In this document: piece after piece, positions 42,283 through 50,235 of the stretch
Numbering within the stretch: position 1 is the stretch's first letter
Layout of the letters: the number at the start of each line of letters is the position of its first letter
Source of the DNA: Paenibacillus sp. YPG26
Lineage (GTDB): Bacteria > Bacillota > Bacilli > Paenibacillales > Paenibacillaceae
Direction: 5' to 3'
DNA: 64,000 nucleotides
Assembly: GCF_023704175.1 (NCBI RefSeq)
Contig: NZ_CP084530.1
Location: forward strand, 980,501-1,044,500
Notes under the pieces: model-generated
The model's database searches: none
What the model saw: the letters and a program-made list of their open reading frames with translations, nothing else
What the model was told of the DNA's origin: nothing
Position numbers and translations under genes: made by a program

Positions 42283-43182
42283 ATGGACACTCATGTGAAA
42301 TCAGGTCTACTACCTGTAAAAGAATATCAACAACATCGCGCACGTATGCTGATCTCCTGCCCTGACAGTCCGGGGATCGTGGCTGCTGTATCCCATTTTC
42401 TTCATGAGCACGGGGCTAACATTGTCCAGTCGGACCAATACACAATGGATCCAGAGGGCGGCATGTTCTTCATGCGTGTAGAATTTGACCTGAACGATCT
42501 GAGCGGCAAATTAAAAGGAATCAAGCTTGATTTCCAGGAAATTGCGGACAAGTTCCAGATGGAATGGAACATCTTCCCATTGAATGAGAAGAAGAAATTG
42601 GCCATCCTGGTATCCAAAGAGGATCACTGTCTGGTTGAACTGCTGTGGCAGTGGCAGGCCGGTGATCTGGATGCCGAAATCTCTATGGTCATCAGCAATC
42701 ACCCGGACATGCGCGAGTACGTCGAATCCTTCGGTATCCCGTACCACCATATTCCAGTAACTCCAGATACGAAGAAGGAAGCGGAGCAGCGCCAGCTTGA
42801 ATTGTTAAATGGTAACGTGGATCTGATTGTGCTTGCGAGATACATGCAGATCGTCTCCCCGGCTCTGATTGAGCCTTACCGGAATCGGATCATTAATATC
42901 CATCACTCCTTCCTTCCCGCATTTGTCGGGGGTAAGCCTTATGCTCAGGCATATAATCGCGGCGTGAAGATCATAGGCGCTACCGCACACTATGTGACAG
43001 AGGAACTGGATGGAGGTCCAATTATTGAGCAGGACGTTCAGCGTGTAAGTCACCGTGATAATGTGAGCGAGCTGAAGCGTATTGGCCGGACCATTGAGCG
43101 GGTTGTACTTGCCCGCGCTGTGAAATGGCATATCGAGGACCGTATTCTCGTTCACCAGAACAAGACGGTCGTGTTTAGCTAA
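42283..43182 (+). CDS. purU: Formyltetrahydrofolate deformylase
   Basis: A 299-residue enzyme that hydrolyses 10-formyl-tetrahydrofolate to formate and THF. An ACT domain lies at about 20-95 (LISCPDSPGIVAAVSHFLHEHGANI), and a formyl transferase-like domain at about 105-290 with the active-site block RIINIHHSFLPAFVGGKPY and EELDGGPIIEQD. AGGAGG is 13 nt before the ATG, a long spacing with no closer in-frame start. Confidence 0.95.
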   Translation: MDTHVKSGLLPVKEYQQHRARMLISCPDSPGIVAAVSHFLHEHGANIVQSDQYTMDPEGGMFFMRVEFDLNDLSGKLKGIKLDFQEIADKFQMEWNIFPLNEKKKLAILVSKEDHCLVELLWQWQAGDLDAEISMVISNHPDMREYVESFGIPYHHIPVTPDTKKEAEQRQLELLNGNVDLIVLARYMQIVSPALIEPYRNRIINIHHSFLPAFVGGKPYAQAYNRGVKIIGATAHYVTEELDGGPIIEQDVQRVSHRDNVSELKRIGRTIERVVLARAVKWHIEDRILVHQNKTVVFS

Positions 43183-43195
43183 CAGATATATCATC

Positions 43196-43250
43196 AAAAG
43201 GCACCCTGGCACGAACGGGATACGTTCCCGTCTTATGCAGGGTGCCTTTT
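43196..43250. terminator. Bidirectional terminator, purU / gbsR-like
   Basis: A 13-bp perfect stem (AAAAGGCACCCTG with CAGGGTGCCTTTT) plus an inner ACGGGA/TCCCGT pair lies between convergent genes. Confidence 0.9.
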
Positions 43251-43266
43251 GGCGTTCAATTTCTGT

Positions 43267-43851
43267 CTAGGCTTCATCGCTTTCAAGACTCCCGGAATCT
43301 TCCCGCTTAGCGATGTCTTTGGTCTGCTCGAACAAATGCCCACCCTGCAGCATATCGATGAACTGCTGCATCCAGCTGTAGAACTCAACGGCATGATAGA
43401 GCTTGTGCAGATCCTTCAGCGCATGCTGCCGAATGTCCTCTGGAGTATCCGGATGGAGAATTAATTCCTTTAAGTCTGGAAGGACCCGGTCAATCGCTTC
43501 CATCATCAAATCCCGTTCTCTTTGAAATTTGGTGGAGAAGAAATTACGGAAGGTGACGAAGAAGTCACTCTGAGCCTGGTACAGGTCTTTGCGGTCTCTC
43601 TTGGTATCCAGCTTCTCAATCATTCGGGAGTCCAGCAGAGAACGGGCGGCATAGCTCATGTTGCTCTTGCTCATACCCATCTTGTCTTTCATCTCTTCCA
43701 GGGTCATAGGGTCGTCTTCAAAAAACATGGTTCCATAAAGGGCCCCGGCCGACGGGGTCACCCCATACAAGTCCATAGTGACACTGATTGCTTCAATAAC
43801 CTCGTTTCTAAGTCCAATCCACTCTTTATACCTAGGCTCATCTTCTCTCAT
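43267..43851 (-). CDS. GbsR/OpcR-type MarR-superfamily regulator
   Basis: A 194-residue regulator. The winged-helix core is at about 25-100 (LYGVTPSAGALYGTMFFEDD, MSKSNMSYAARSLLDSRMIEKL, RKDLYQAQSDF), matching B. subtilis GbsR and OpcR, repressors of choline and glycine betaine uptake and synthesis genes. It is divergent from an ABC importer locus with a 250-bp control region that contains an 11-bp inverted pair. It may control that locus; the ligand is unknown. Confidence 0.85.
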   Translation of the reverse strand: MREDEPRYKEWIGLRNEVIEAISVTMDLYGVTPSAGALYGTMFFEDDPMTLEEMKDKMGMSKSNMSYAARSLLDSRMIEKLDTKRDRKDLYQAQSDFFVTFRNFFSTKFQRERDLMMEAIDRVLPDLKELILHPDTPEDIRQHALKDLHKLYHAVEFYSWMQQFIDMLQGGHLFEQTKDIAKREDSGSLESDEA

Positions 43852-44012
43852 GGCTTTCCAACCTACCCATCATCCGAATTCAATAATTGTTGAATCTTTA
43901 TCCATTATAACGTCTGTCCTGACCTGTTACCTAGAAAAGGCACTCTTTTTACAATTTTAATCCAAAACATGTTGAGATTTTACCTGGTTTTAACCCAAGT
44001 TTTTTAAATGAG

Positions 44013-44091
44013 TGTACAATTTTTATTATACAGAATATGAAATAAGACATATAACCAGCTGTATACATAAGTATTCAAATAAAATTGTACA
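44013..44091. promoter_or_regulatory. Inverted 11-bp pair in divergent control region
   Basis: TGTACAATTTT (44013-44023) and its exact complement AAAATTGTACA (44081-44091) lie 57 nt apart. A -10-like TATACA (44030) lies next to the first. The second is about 10 bp before the importer start. Likely operator half-sites or a loop-forming pair. Confidence 0.5.
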
Positions 44092-44101
44092 TATGAAATG
44101 A

Positions 44102-45001
44102 TTGGGGATGTTGTTGTTGAAAAGATCTCGCAAATGGGGAGACATACAAGCTCTGTGGTTCGCCTTGCCTGCTATGCTTCCGCTGACCGTCTTCTGGCTT
44201 ATACCGATGGTCTACATTATTTATCTGAGTATGACGGATTGGGATCTGATGAGTCCTGTAAAAACCTTTGTAGGTTTTGACAATTACACTTACCTGTTTA
44301 AAGATCCTGAATTCTATCAATCCTTGCAGACGACATTGATCTTCACAGCGGGGAGTGTGATTCCAACCATGATTGGGGGTCTGCTGCTGGCCCTCTTACT
44401 GAGCAGCAAGCTGGCAGGTTCAGGCCTATACCGGGCGATTATTTTTTCTCCATGGGTGACACCGACGGTAGCTGTGTCTATCGTGTGGGCTTGGATATTT
44501 GAGCCCCGCTCCGGAATGGCTAATGCCATTCTCAGTGGGTTAGGCATGGATACGGTTCCGTGGCTGCAGGATTCGGTCTGGGCGATGGTTGCCATTCTCA
44601 TAGTAACCATCTGGAAAGGGATAGGCTGGGTCATGGTGTTCTATCTGGTTGCTCTGCAATCGGTACCCGACAGCTTGAGGGAGGCGGCGCAAGTGGATGG
44701 GGCCGGCAGAATAACCTGCTTCTTCAAAGTTACCCTGCCGTTACTATCACCAACGACCTTCTTCCTTTTCATCATTCAGACGATAGATTCCCTGCAGGCT
44801 TATGACCAGATCAATATTCTGACTCAAGGCGGCCCCGCGGGGTCAACACGTACAGTTCTGTATTTGTACTATCAAGCCGCCTTCGACCAGTTCAATGTAG
44901 GCCAAGCTTCGGCCGTTGCGCTTCTGCTTGTGGTCTTCACCGCCTTGTTCTCGTTAGCATCTATGTGGATGTCCCGTAGAAGTGTTCACTATTTATCGTA
45001 G
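44102..45001 (+). CDS. ABC importer permease 1 (UgpA/MalF-like)
   Basis: A protein of about 299 residues with six membrane helices and the EAA loop LREAAQVDGAGRITCFFKVTLP. It belongs to the carbohydrate-uptake CUT1/Ugp group. Several TTG codons (44102-44117) are possible starts; those near 44114-44117 best fit the GGGGA ribosome site. Forms the importer with the next two genes. Confidence 0.9.
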   Translation: MGMLLLKRSRKWGDIQALWFALPAMLPLTVFWLIPMVYIIYLSMTDWDLMSPVKTFVGFDNYTYLFKDPEFYQSLQTTLIFTAGSVIPTMIGGLLLALLLSSKLAGSGLYRAIIFSPWVTPTVAVSIVWAWIFEPRSGMANAILSGLGMDTVPWLQDSVWAMVAILIVTIWKGIGWVMVFYLVALQSVPDSLREAAQVDGAGRITCFFKVTLPLLSPTTFFLFIIQTIDSLQAYDQINILTQGGPAGSTRTVLYLYYQAAFDQFNVGQASAVALLLVVFTALFSLASMWMSRRSVHYLS

Positions 45002-45014
45002 AAGGAGATACTCC

Positions 45015-45857
45015 ATGAAATTAAGTCATTTGCTTCCAAAGCTGTCCCGTCATGTATCTCTAATTGTGATTAGCTTCGTTATTGCTTTTCCATTTCTGTG
45101 GATGATCACGAGCTCCTTGAAGTCGGATGGGGAGATTCGGCGCTTTCCGCCCGTGCTGTGGCCTGAGAAGCCGCTGTGGAACAACTTCTCGGCCGCCTGG
45201 GATGCGGCTCCTTTTGGACAATATTTACTGAATAGTGTCTTGGTTGCATTAGTGATTGTCTTTATCCAGATCTTGAACTCAGCCATGATGGCCTATGTGC
45301 TAACACATATGAAATTCCGGTTCAAAAATGCGCTGATGGCGATCATTCTAACCAACTACATGCTTCCTGTATCCGCGACTTATCTTCCGAGCTACATCAT
45401 TTTGTCCAGGCTTGGTCTCATTGACACCTACACGGGGCTCATCATTTCCAACGCGGTCAGTATCTTCTCCATCTTTCTGATCCGTCAGGCCTTCATGCAG
45501 CTGCCCGCAGAACTCGCGGAGGCTGCGAAGATTGACGGGGCGGGGCATGCGCGAATCCTGTTCTCCATTCTGCTTCCGCTTGCCAGGTCGTCTTTCATCA
45601 TCATGGCATTGCTGACCTTTATCACGAATTACAATAACTATTTCTGGCCGATGCTGATCACGAAATCACCGGAATTAAGTCTGGTGTCTGCGGGACTGAG
45701 ATCCTTCTTTGTCGAGGGCGGCGGGTATGGGATGAAATGGTCACTCATCATGGCGGGTAGCACTTTTACAATTCTGCCGCTGCTGATCCTGTTCGTAATT
45801 GCCCAGAAATGGATCATTAAGGGGGTGAGCAATGCCTTCAGTGTGAACAAAGGATAG
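45015..45857 (+). CDS. ABC importer permease 2 (UgpE/MalG-like)
   Basis: A 280-residue permease with six helices and the EAA motif LAEAAKIDGAGHARILFSILLP. It is the second half of the channel. AAGGAGATACTCC precedes the ATG. It is 14 bp after permease 1. No ATP-binding protein follows, so a shared MsmX-type ATPase encoded elsewhere is expected. Confidence 0.92.
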   Translation: MKLSHLLPKLSRHVSLIVISFVIAFPFLWMITSSLKSDGEIRRFPPVLWPEKPLWNNFSAAWDAAPFGQYLLNSVLVALVIVFIQILNSAMMAYVLTHMKFRFKNALMAIILTNYMLPVSATYLPSYIILSRLGLIDTYTGLIISNAVSIFSIFLIRQAFMQLPAELAEAAKIDGAGHARILFSILLPLARSSFIIMALLTFITNYNNYFWPMLITKSPELSLVSAGLRSFFVEGGGYGMKWSLIMAGSTFTILPLLILFVIAQKWIIKGVSNAFSVNKG

Positions 45858-45913
45858 GAACCCGGACAATGCATCTAACAAATTATTAGAGAAAAGTGGA
45901 GGTTAGTGAAATC

Positions 45914-47239
45914 ATGCGTAAATCCAAATCTATTCTGGCATCACTGCTCGTGCTTAGTTTTATCCTATTATCCGCCTGCGGGAACAAGGGTGAAGCAGAC
46001 TCGGCGTCCAAGGCGACCGCAGATGTCCCTAAGAGCTCCGCGCCAGTTGAAATTGAATTCTGGTACGGTCTCGGGGGCAAGCTCGGTGACAATATGAAAC
46101 GTTTGATCGACAAGTTCAACTCGTCCCAGAAGGAAGTTGTTGTGAAGCCTGTAGTCCAAGGCAACTATGATGAAACGAAGAAGAAACTGCAAGCAGCAAT
46201 GGCTTCCGGGAAAGTGCCTGCAGCTGTACTGTCCGCTGATATCAGCTGGGCCAAGAAAGGACTGTTCGCTCCGCTGGATGATTTGATCGCCAAGGAAGAT
46301 TCCTTTGATACAGAAGACTTCATTCCAACCTTCCTGGAGCAGGGGAAAACAGACAACAAGCAGTATTTCGTTCCGATGTACGGAACGACTCAGCTGCTGT
46401 ACTATAATAAGTCGATGTTCGAGAAGGCCGGTGTAACAACAGAAGATATTAAGACATGGGAAGGACTGGCTGAAGCCGCTAAGAAGATGACGGTGAAGAA
46501 CGGTGACAATGTGAAGGTGTACGGCTGGGAACCGATGTGGGGTTACGAGAATCTACTGGATGCGGTTCTCAGTAAGGGCGGTAAAGTGCTTAGTGATGAC
46601 GGCAAGACCGTCCTGATCGACAGTCCTGAATGGATTCAGACTTGGGACAGCTTCCGCAAATGGATTCATGAAGACAAAATTATGTCTATTCACTCTGGTG
46701 GGCAGGGCTGGGAATATTGGTACAAGACGATTGATGACGTCATGCAGGACCGCGCGGCTGGATATACAGGCTCAAGCGGAGACCAGGGTGATCTGGATTT
46801 CAACAAGCTGGCTGCCGCACCGCAACCAGGCTGGAACGGGCACGAACCGGCTCCTGTAGCGTCTGCCATTCTAGCGGGAATTCCAGCAGCAGCATCACCT
46901 GAACAGCAGGCAGCGGCTATGAAGTGGTTCGCCTTCTTCACAAGCGCACAGACCACAGCCGACTGGTCGATGAATACGGGATATATCGCTGTTCGCAAGT
47001 CAGCAATGGAAGAGCCTGCATTTAAAGCTTTTGCCGAGAAAAATCCGCAGAGCAAACAGCCGCTTCTTCAGGCGCAGACCGCTTCAGCTCCATTTATCGA
47101 CCCTACAGGCGGCAAAATTACGGACGCCCTAAAAATCGCTGCCGACAAGCTGGAAATTCAAAATTTGCCGGCGGATCAAGTGCTTAAAGAGGCTAAGGAA
47201 ACGGCTCAGCGAGAGCTGGATCGTGTACAGGGGAAATAA
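45914..47239 (+). CDS. ABC importer substrate-binding lipoprotein
   Basis: A 441-residue lipoprotein. Its signal peptide ends in a LLSAC lipobox at about residue 20. The mature part is a family 1 solute-binding fold (VEIEFWYGLGGKLGDNMKRL, NKQYFVPMYGTTQLLYYNKS), similar in order to UgpB-type proteins. GGAGG is 11 nt before the ATG at 45914. Ends 2 bp before the PHP gene. Confidence 0.92.
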   Translation: MRKSKSILASLLVLSFILLSACGNKGEADSASKATADVPKSSAPVEIEFWYGLGGKLGDNMKRLIDKFNSSQKEVVVKPVVQGNYDETKKKLQAAMASGKVPAAVLSADISWAKKGLFAPLDDLIAKEDSFDTEDFIPTFLEQGKTDNKQYFVPMYGTTQLLYYNKSMFEKAGVTTEDIKTWEGLAEAAKKMTVKNGDNVKVYGWEPMWGYENLLDAVLSKGGKVLSDDGKTVLIDSPEWIQTWDSFRKWIHEDKIMSIHSGGQGWEYWYKTIDDVMQDRAAGYTGSSGDQGDLDFNKLAAAPQPGWNGHEPAPVASAILAGIPAAASPEQQAAAMKWFAFFTSAQTTADWSMNTGYIAVRKSAMEEPAFKAFAEKNPQSKQPLLQAQTASAPFIDPTGGKITDALKIAADKLEIQNLPADQVLKEAKETAQRELDRVQGK

Positions 47240-47241
47240 TT

Positions 47242-48738
47242 ATGAGCTGCGAGGAAATTAAAATCGAACAACAGGGACAGCAGGGAATTCTATTTCAGCA
47301 CTCTTTTACACTTAACAAGTCTGGGGAATGGCTCGCACTGCGGGCCGTTCACCCTCTCGCTCAGTGGCTGCAGATATGGGTTAAAGATCCTCAGGGAAAT
47401 ATCCGGATGCAGTATCTGGGCAAAGGGGAAGAGAATACGCTTCTGCTTACAGCTGAACCCGGGGATTCAACCTGTGGTTCGGTGCCCGGGGCGGTACCAG
47501 CGGGACAATGGAGCGTTCAAGTGTTGGCCGTTAACCGTGAGTCGGCTCCGTCATATTCACTTCACATCCAATCCGGGGAAGGAACACCTGGAATTGAAGG
47601 GACGCTTCATCCGGTAGGATCCAGGTTGTGGAGCGGCTTGCCCGCAGCCTCAGGGGCTCTGAATTATGAGCTTTATGACTGGAACAGAGTTCATTCCACA
47701 GAGGCCCGGTGGTATCGTGGGGACTTCCATATGCATACAAGACTTACAGACGGCAAGCAGACCGCTGAGGAATTAAATGCTCAAGCAGTGCGGCAAGGAC
47801 TTGATTTCATTGTCGTGACTGAGCATAATTTTCTGACTACGGGCTGGCCTGATACCAATCTGTTGGTCATTCCAGGTGTGGAGATCACCTCGAGTCAAGG
47901 GCACTGTAACATCCTGGGTATTCGCAGCTGGATTGATTGGATTGGAGAAGGGGGAGCGCCTGCATTTGAGACATCTGCAGGGATGGAGGCTATTCTGGCG
48001 GAAGCCCGTAGTCAAGGCGCGGTGTGCAGCTTGAACCATCCGGAGCTGGCCCCTTGGGATTGGCAGCTGGATGTGCGTCTGGATGTCTTTGACACGATAG
48101 AGATTTGGAACGATCCGACCTTTCCGGATAACGAGAAAGCGACAGAGGAGGCCCTGAAGCTGTGGGATATGCTCTGGAAGCATGGGGTCACCCTATGGGG
48201 CATAGGAGGCAGCGACACGCACAATCTTCCGCATGAGAGTTATGTCCCGGATGGACCTCCATCGTTGGTAGGTGACCCTGTCACCTGGGTGTGGAGTGAG
48301 GAGCTGTCTGTTCATGGAATTCTAAATGCGGTCCGCGGGGGCAGAAGCTGCGTAACAAGAGGTCCGGTTCTGGAGCCCCGGTTATATGCGAATGAGCGCA
48401 TATACAGGCCGGGTGATCAGGTGCGTCACGAAGGACAATCGAACTCTCTGGTGCATTATGATTACGAACTTCGTGTAGAGGATGCTGGTGAGGGAAGTTA
48501 TATCAGGTGGATGGTTGACGGGGTTGAAGCGGGCTTAACCGGATGCGGTAAGGGAGGGGACTACACTTACTCCTTTACCTGGCCGTCTGGAGAGTATCAC
48601 TTCATTCGGGCTGAGATCCGTGATTCAGCAGGAGGTCTGCTGGCTTTTACCAACCCGGTCTATCAAGGGACACCAGTACCCAAGCTCAGTACATGGGGAG
48701 AGCTTAAGGTACAAATGCAGATTAAGAATATGAGATAA
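47242..48738 (+). CDS. CehA/McbA-family PHP-domain metallohydrolase
   Basis: A 498-residue protein. Residues about 1-150 look like a beta-sandwich. A PHP metal-hydrolase domain follows (about 160-370): FHMHTRLTDG, TEHNFL, PGVEITSSQGHCNIL, CSLNHPELAPWDW, GGSDTHN. The C-terminal 100 residues form another beta domain. PHP enzymes of this group split phosphodiesters and related esters; the named members include carbaryl hydrolase CehA. It is directly behind the binding protein (2-bp gap), so it probably acts on the imported compound. Confidence 0.87.
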   Translation: MSCEEIKIEQQGQQGILFQHSFTLNKSGEWLALRAVHPLAQWLQIWVKDPQGNIRMQYLGKGEENTLLLTAEPGDSTCGSVPGAVPAGQWSVQVLAVNRESAPSYSLHIQSGEGTPGIEGTLHPVGSRLWSGLPAASGALNYELYDWNRVHSTEARWYRGDFHMHTRLTDGKQTAEELNAQAVRQGLDFIVVTEHNFLTTGWPDTNLLVIPGVEITSSQGHCNILGIRSWIDWIGEGGAPAFETSAGMEAILAEARSQGAVCSLNHPELAPWDWQLDVRLDVFDTIEIWNDPTFPDNEKATEEALKLWDMLWKHGVTLWGIGGSDTHNLPHESYVPDGPPSLVGDPVTWVWSEELSVHGILNAVRGGRSCVTRGPVLEPRLYANERIYRPGDQVRHEGQSNSLVHYDYELRVEDAGEGSYIRWMVDGVEAGLTGCGKGGDYTYSFTWPSGEYHFIRAEIRDSAGGLLAFTNPVYQGTPVPKLSTWGELKVQMQIKNMR

Positions 48739-48767
48739 TCAAGTCCAGCAAAAAAGGGGAGCCGGGA

Positions 48768-49523
48768 ATGCCGAAGTTGAAAGTCTCTGGCCGGGAATAT
48801 GAAGTAGACGGTATATTATTTGACAAGGATGGTACACTGCTTGAATTTCTGCCTCTATGGGGCGGCTGGGCAGGGCTCATGGCTGACCAGGTTGCAGGAG
48901 CAATCAGCAGCGGGGAATTCCCGGTCCCGAATGAAGCCAAGCGTGAATGGCTGGGTCTCGAAATGGACGATCAGGGCCGGGTAACCGGATATGATCGCGA
49001 AGGACCGTTATCGATTGCGTCCATACCCGAGATTGAAGGTATCCTTGCCTGGCAGCTGTACAAGCATGGATGGGCCTGGAACGAGGCCATAGCTCTAATC
49101 CGTAGTTTTCGGGTGAAAGCCGCGCAGGATATGGAACGGGAACGTCCTGTGATACCGGTGCAGGGGCTGCCGGGTTTTCTTGATCAATGCAGCCGACTTA
49201 GCGTTCCGCTTGGGGTAGTTACTGCAGACCAGACTGCCGAGGCGGTAAAACATTTGAATTGGATGAGGATCAAGGGCAGGTTCAAGACGATCATAGGCAG
49301 TGACCTCGTATCTGAAGGCAAGCCTTCTCCAGAAATTATTTTTAAAGCATGCAGAGACTTGGGGATTTCTCCTGACAAAGCCGCGTTGATTGGTGATACT
49401 GGCGGGGATATGCAGATGGGCCGCGATGCAGGCGTGGCCGTTACGATAGGAATTGGCAGCGGCGGCAGATTGCCGGACGCCAAAGAAATGATAAGCACAT
49501 ACGATTCTCTTATTATTAACTAG
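48768..49523 (+). CDS. HAD-family phosphatase
   Basis: A 251-residue HAD hydrolase. Motif I is DKDGTLLEF near residue 19 (nucleophile Asp), motif II VVTADQT, motif III lysine in EGKPSPEII, and motif IV GDTGGDMQMG. A long helical cap lies between I and II. GGGGAG is 6 nt before the ATG. It follows the PHP gene and may remove phosphate from the product of that enzyme. Confidence 0.9.
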   Translation: MPKLKVSGREYEVDGILFDKDGTLLEFLPLWGGWAGLMADQVAGAISSGEFPVPNEAKREWLGLEMDDQGRVTGYDREGPLSIASIPEIEGILAWQLYKHGWAWNEAIALIRSFRVKAAQDMERERPVIPVQGLPGFLDQCSRLSVPLGVVTADQTAEAVKHLNWMRIKGRFKTIIGSDLVSEGKPSPEIIFKACRDLGISPDKAALIGDTGGDMQMGRDAGVAVTIGIGSGGRLPDAKEMISTYDSLIIN

Positions 49524-49547
49524 GATATATGCCAAAGGATGAAGCCA

Positions 49548-49880
49548 ATGGGCTGGTTATACTTATGCTTTGCAATTGCGATGGAACTTACCGGTACCCT
49601 GATTATGAAATATTCAGAGGGATTCTCGAGGCTCCTGCCTTCGGTCCTTATGTTTGTGTTCTATGGATTCAGCTTCACTTTCTTAACCTTCGCGGTCAAG
49701 ACTCTTGAGCTCAGCATGGCGTACGCCATATGGTCCGGTCTGGGTACCGTGTTGATTACGACGGCAGGCGTTCTCTTGTATGGGGAACAGATTAATTTGA
49801 TGAAAGTTATATGTGTTGCTCTAATTGTCCTGGGCGTGGCGGGCCTTCACCTAGCTTCATTATCAGTGAAAACCGGCTGA
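49548..49880 (+). CDS. Small multidrug resistance (SMR) family protein
   Basis: A 110-residue protein with four membrane helices (GWLYLCFAIAMELTGTLIMK, YGFSFTFLTFAVKT, AYAIWSGLGTVLITTAGVLL, VICVALIVLGVAGLHL). The membrane glutamate in AMELTGT near residue 13 is the conserved proton/substrate site. SugE/EmrE-type dimers export quaternary ammonium or guanidinium compounds. I chose the ATG at 49548; an ATG at 49539 is too near AAAGG. It starts 25 bp after the HAD gene and may be in the same operon. Confidence 0.88.
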   Translation: MGWLYLCFAIAMELTGTLIMKYSEGFSRLLPSVLMFVFYGFSFTFLTFAVKTLELSMAYAIWSGLGTVLITTAGVLLYGEQINLMKVICVALIVLGVAGLHLASLSVKTG

Positions 49881-49932
49881 ATTATTAATTATGAACAATC
49901 TGTCCTCATCGAGATGGCACGGGTGGCGATAT

Positions 49933-49965
49933 GCCTCCCGCTCGTATGAGGCTTTTTGATTTTTT
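49933..49965 (+). terminator. Terminator of the importer operon
   Basis: GCCTC and GAGGC pair across a 10-nt loop and lead into TTTTTGATTTTTT. Confidence 0.75.
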
Positions 49966-50111
49966 GGGTACACCAGTCAGATCTCGTATAGTTTGTTCAA
50001 AGTTAGGGAAGCTGTAATCTAGTAGCATTTTGCCCATTCTGTCAGAAAGCAGATGCCGTGCGCGAAAAACAGCGAAAGAACGCATTTTATGGGACTTCTG
50101 GACAGACGGTA

Positions 50112-50141
50112 TGGAAATTGACCGCGTATTTGTGGTACAAT
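50112..50141 (+). promoter_or_regulatory. Extended -10 promoter of tkt
   Basis: TGGAAA, 18 nt, TACAAT with a TG just before the -10 (TGGTACAAT). It is about 95 nt before tkt. The rest of this 355-bp gap shows no gene. Confidence 0.55.
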
Positions 50142-50235
50142 GCATAAATAAGTCAAAATGACTTTTTCAATTTGGACGTTATGTTTGATCCCTTAATCAA
50201 ACTTATCTAAAGACCTTTGAGGAGGAAACAAATTA

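Noticed and set aside
49906..50145. 79-codon minus-strand frame before tkt
   Set aside because: Overlaps the terminator of the upstream operon and the tkt promoter; no ribosome site.
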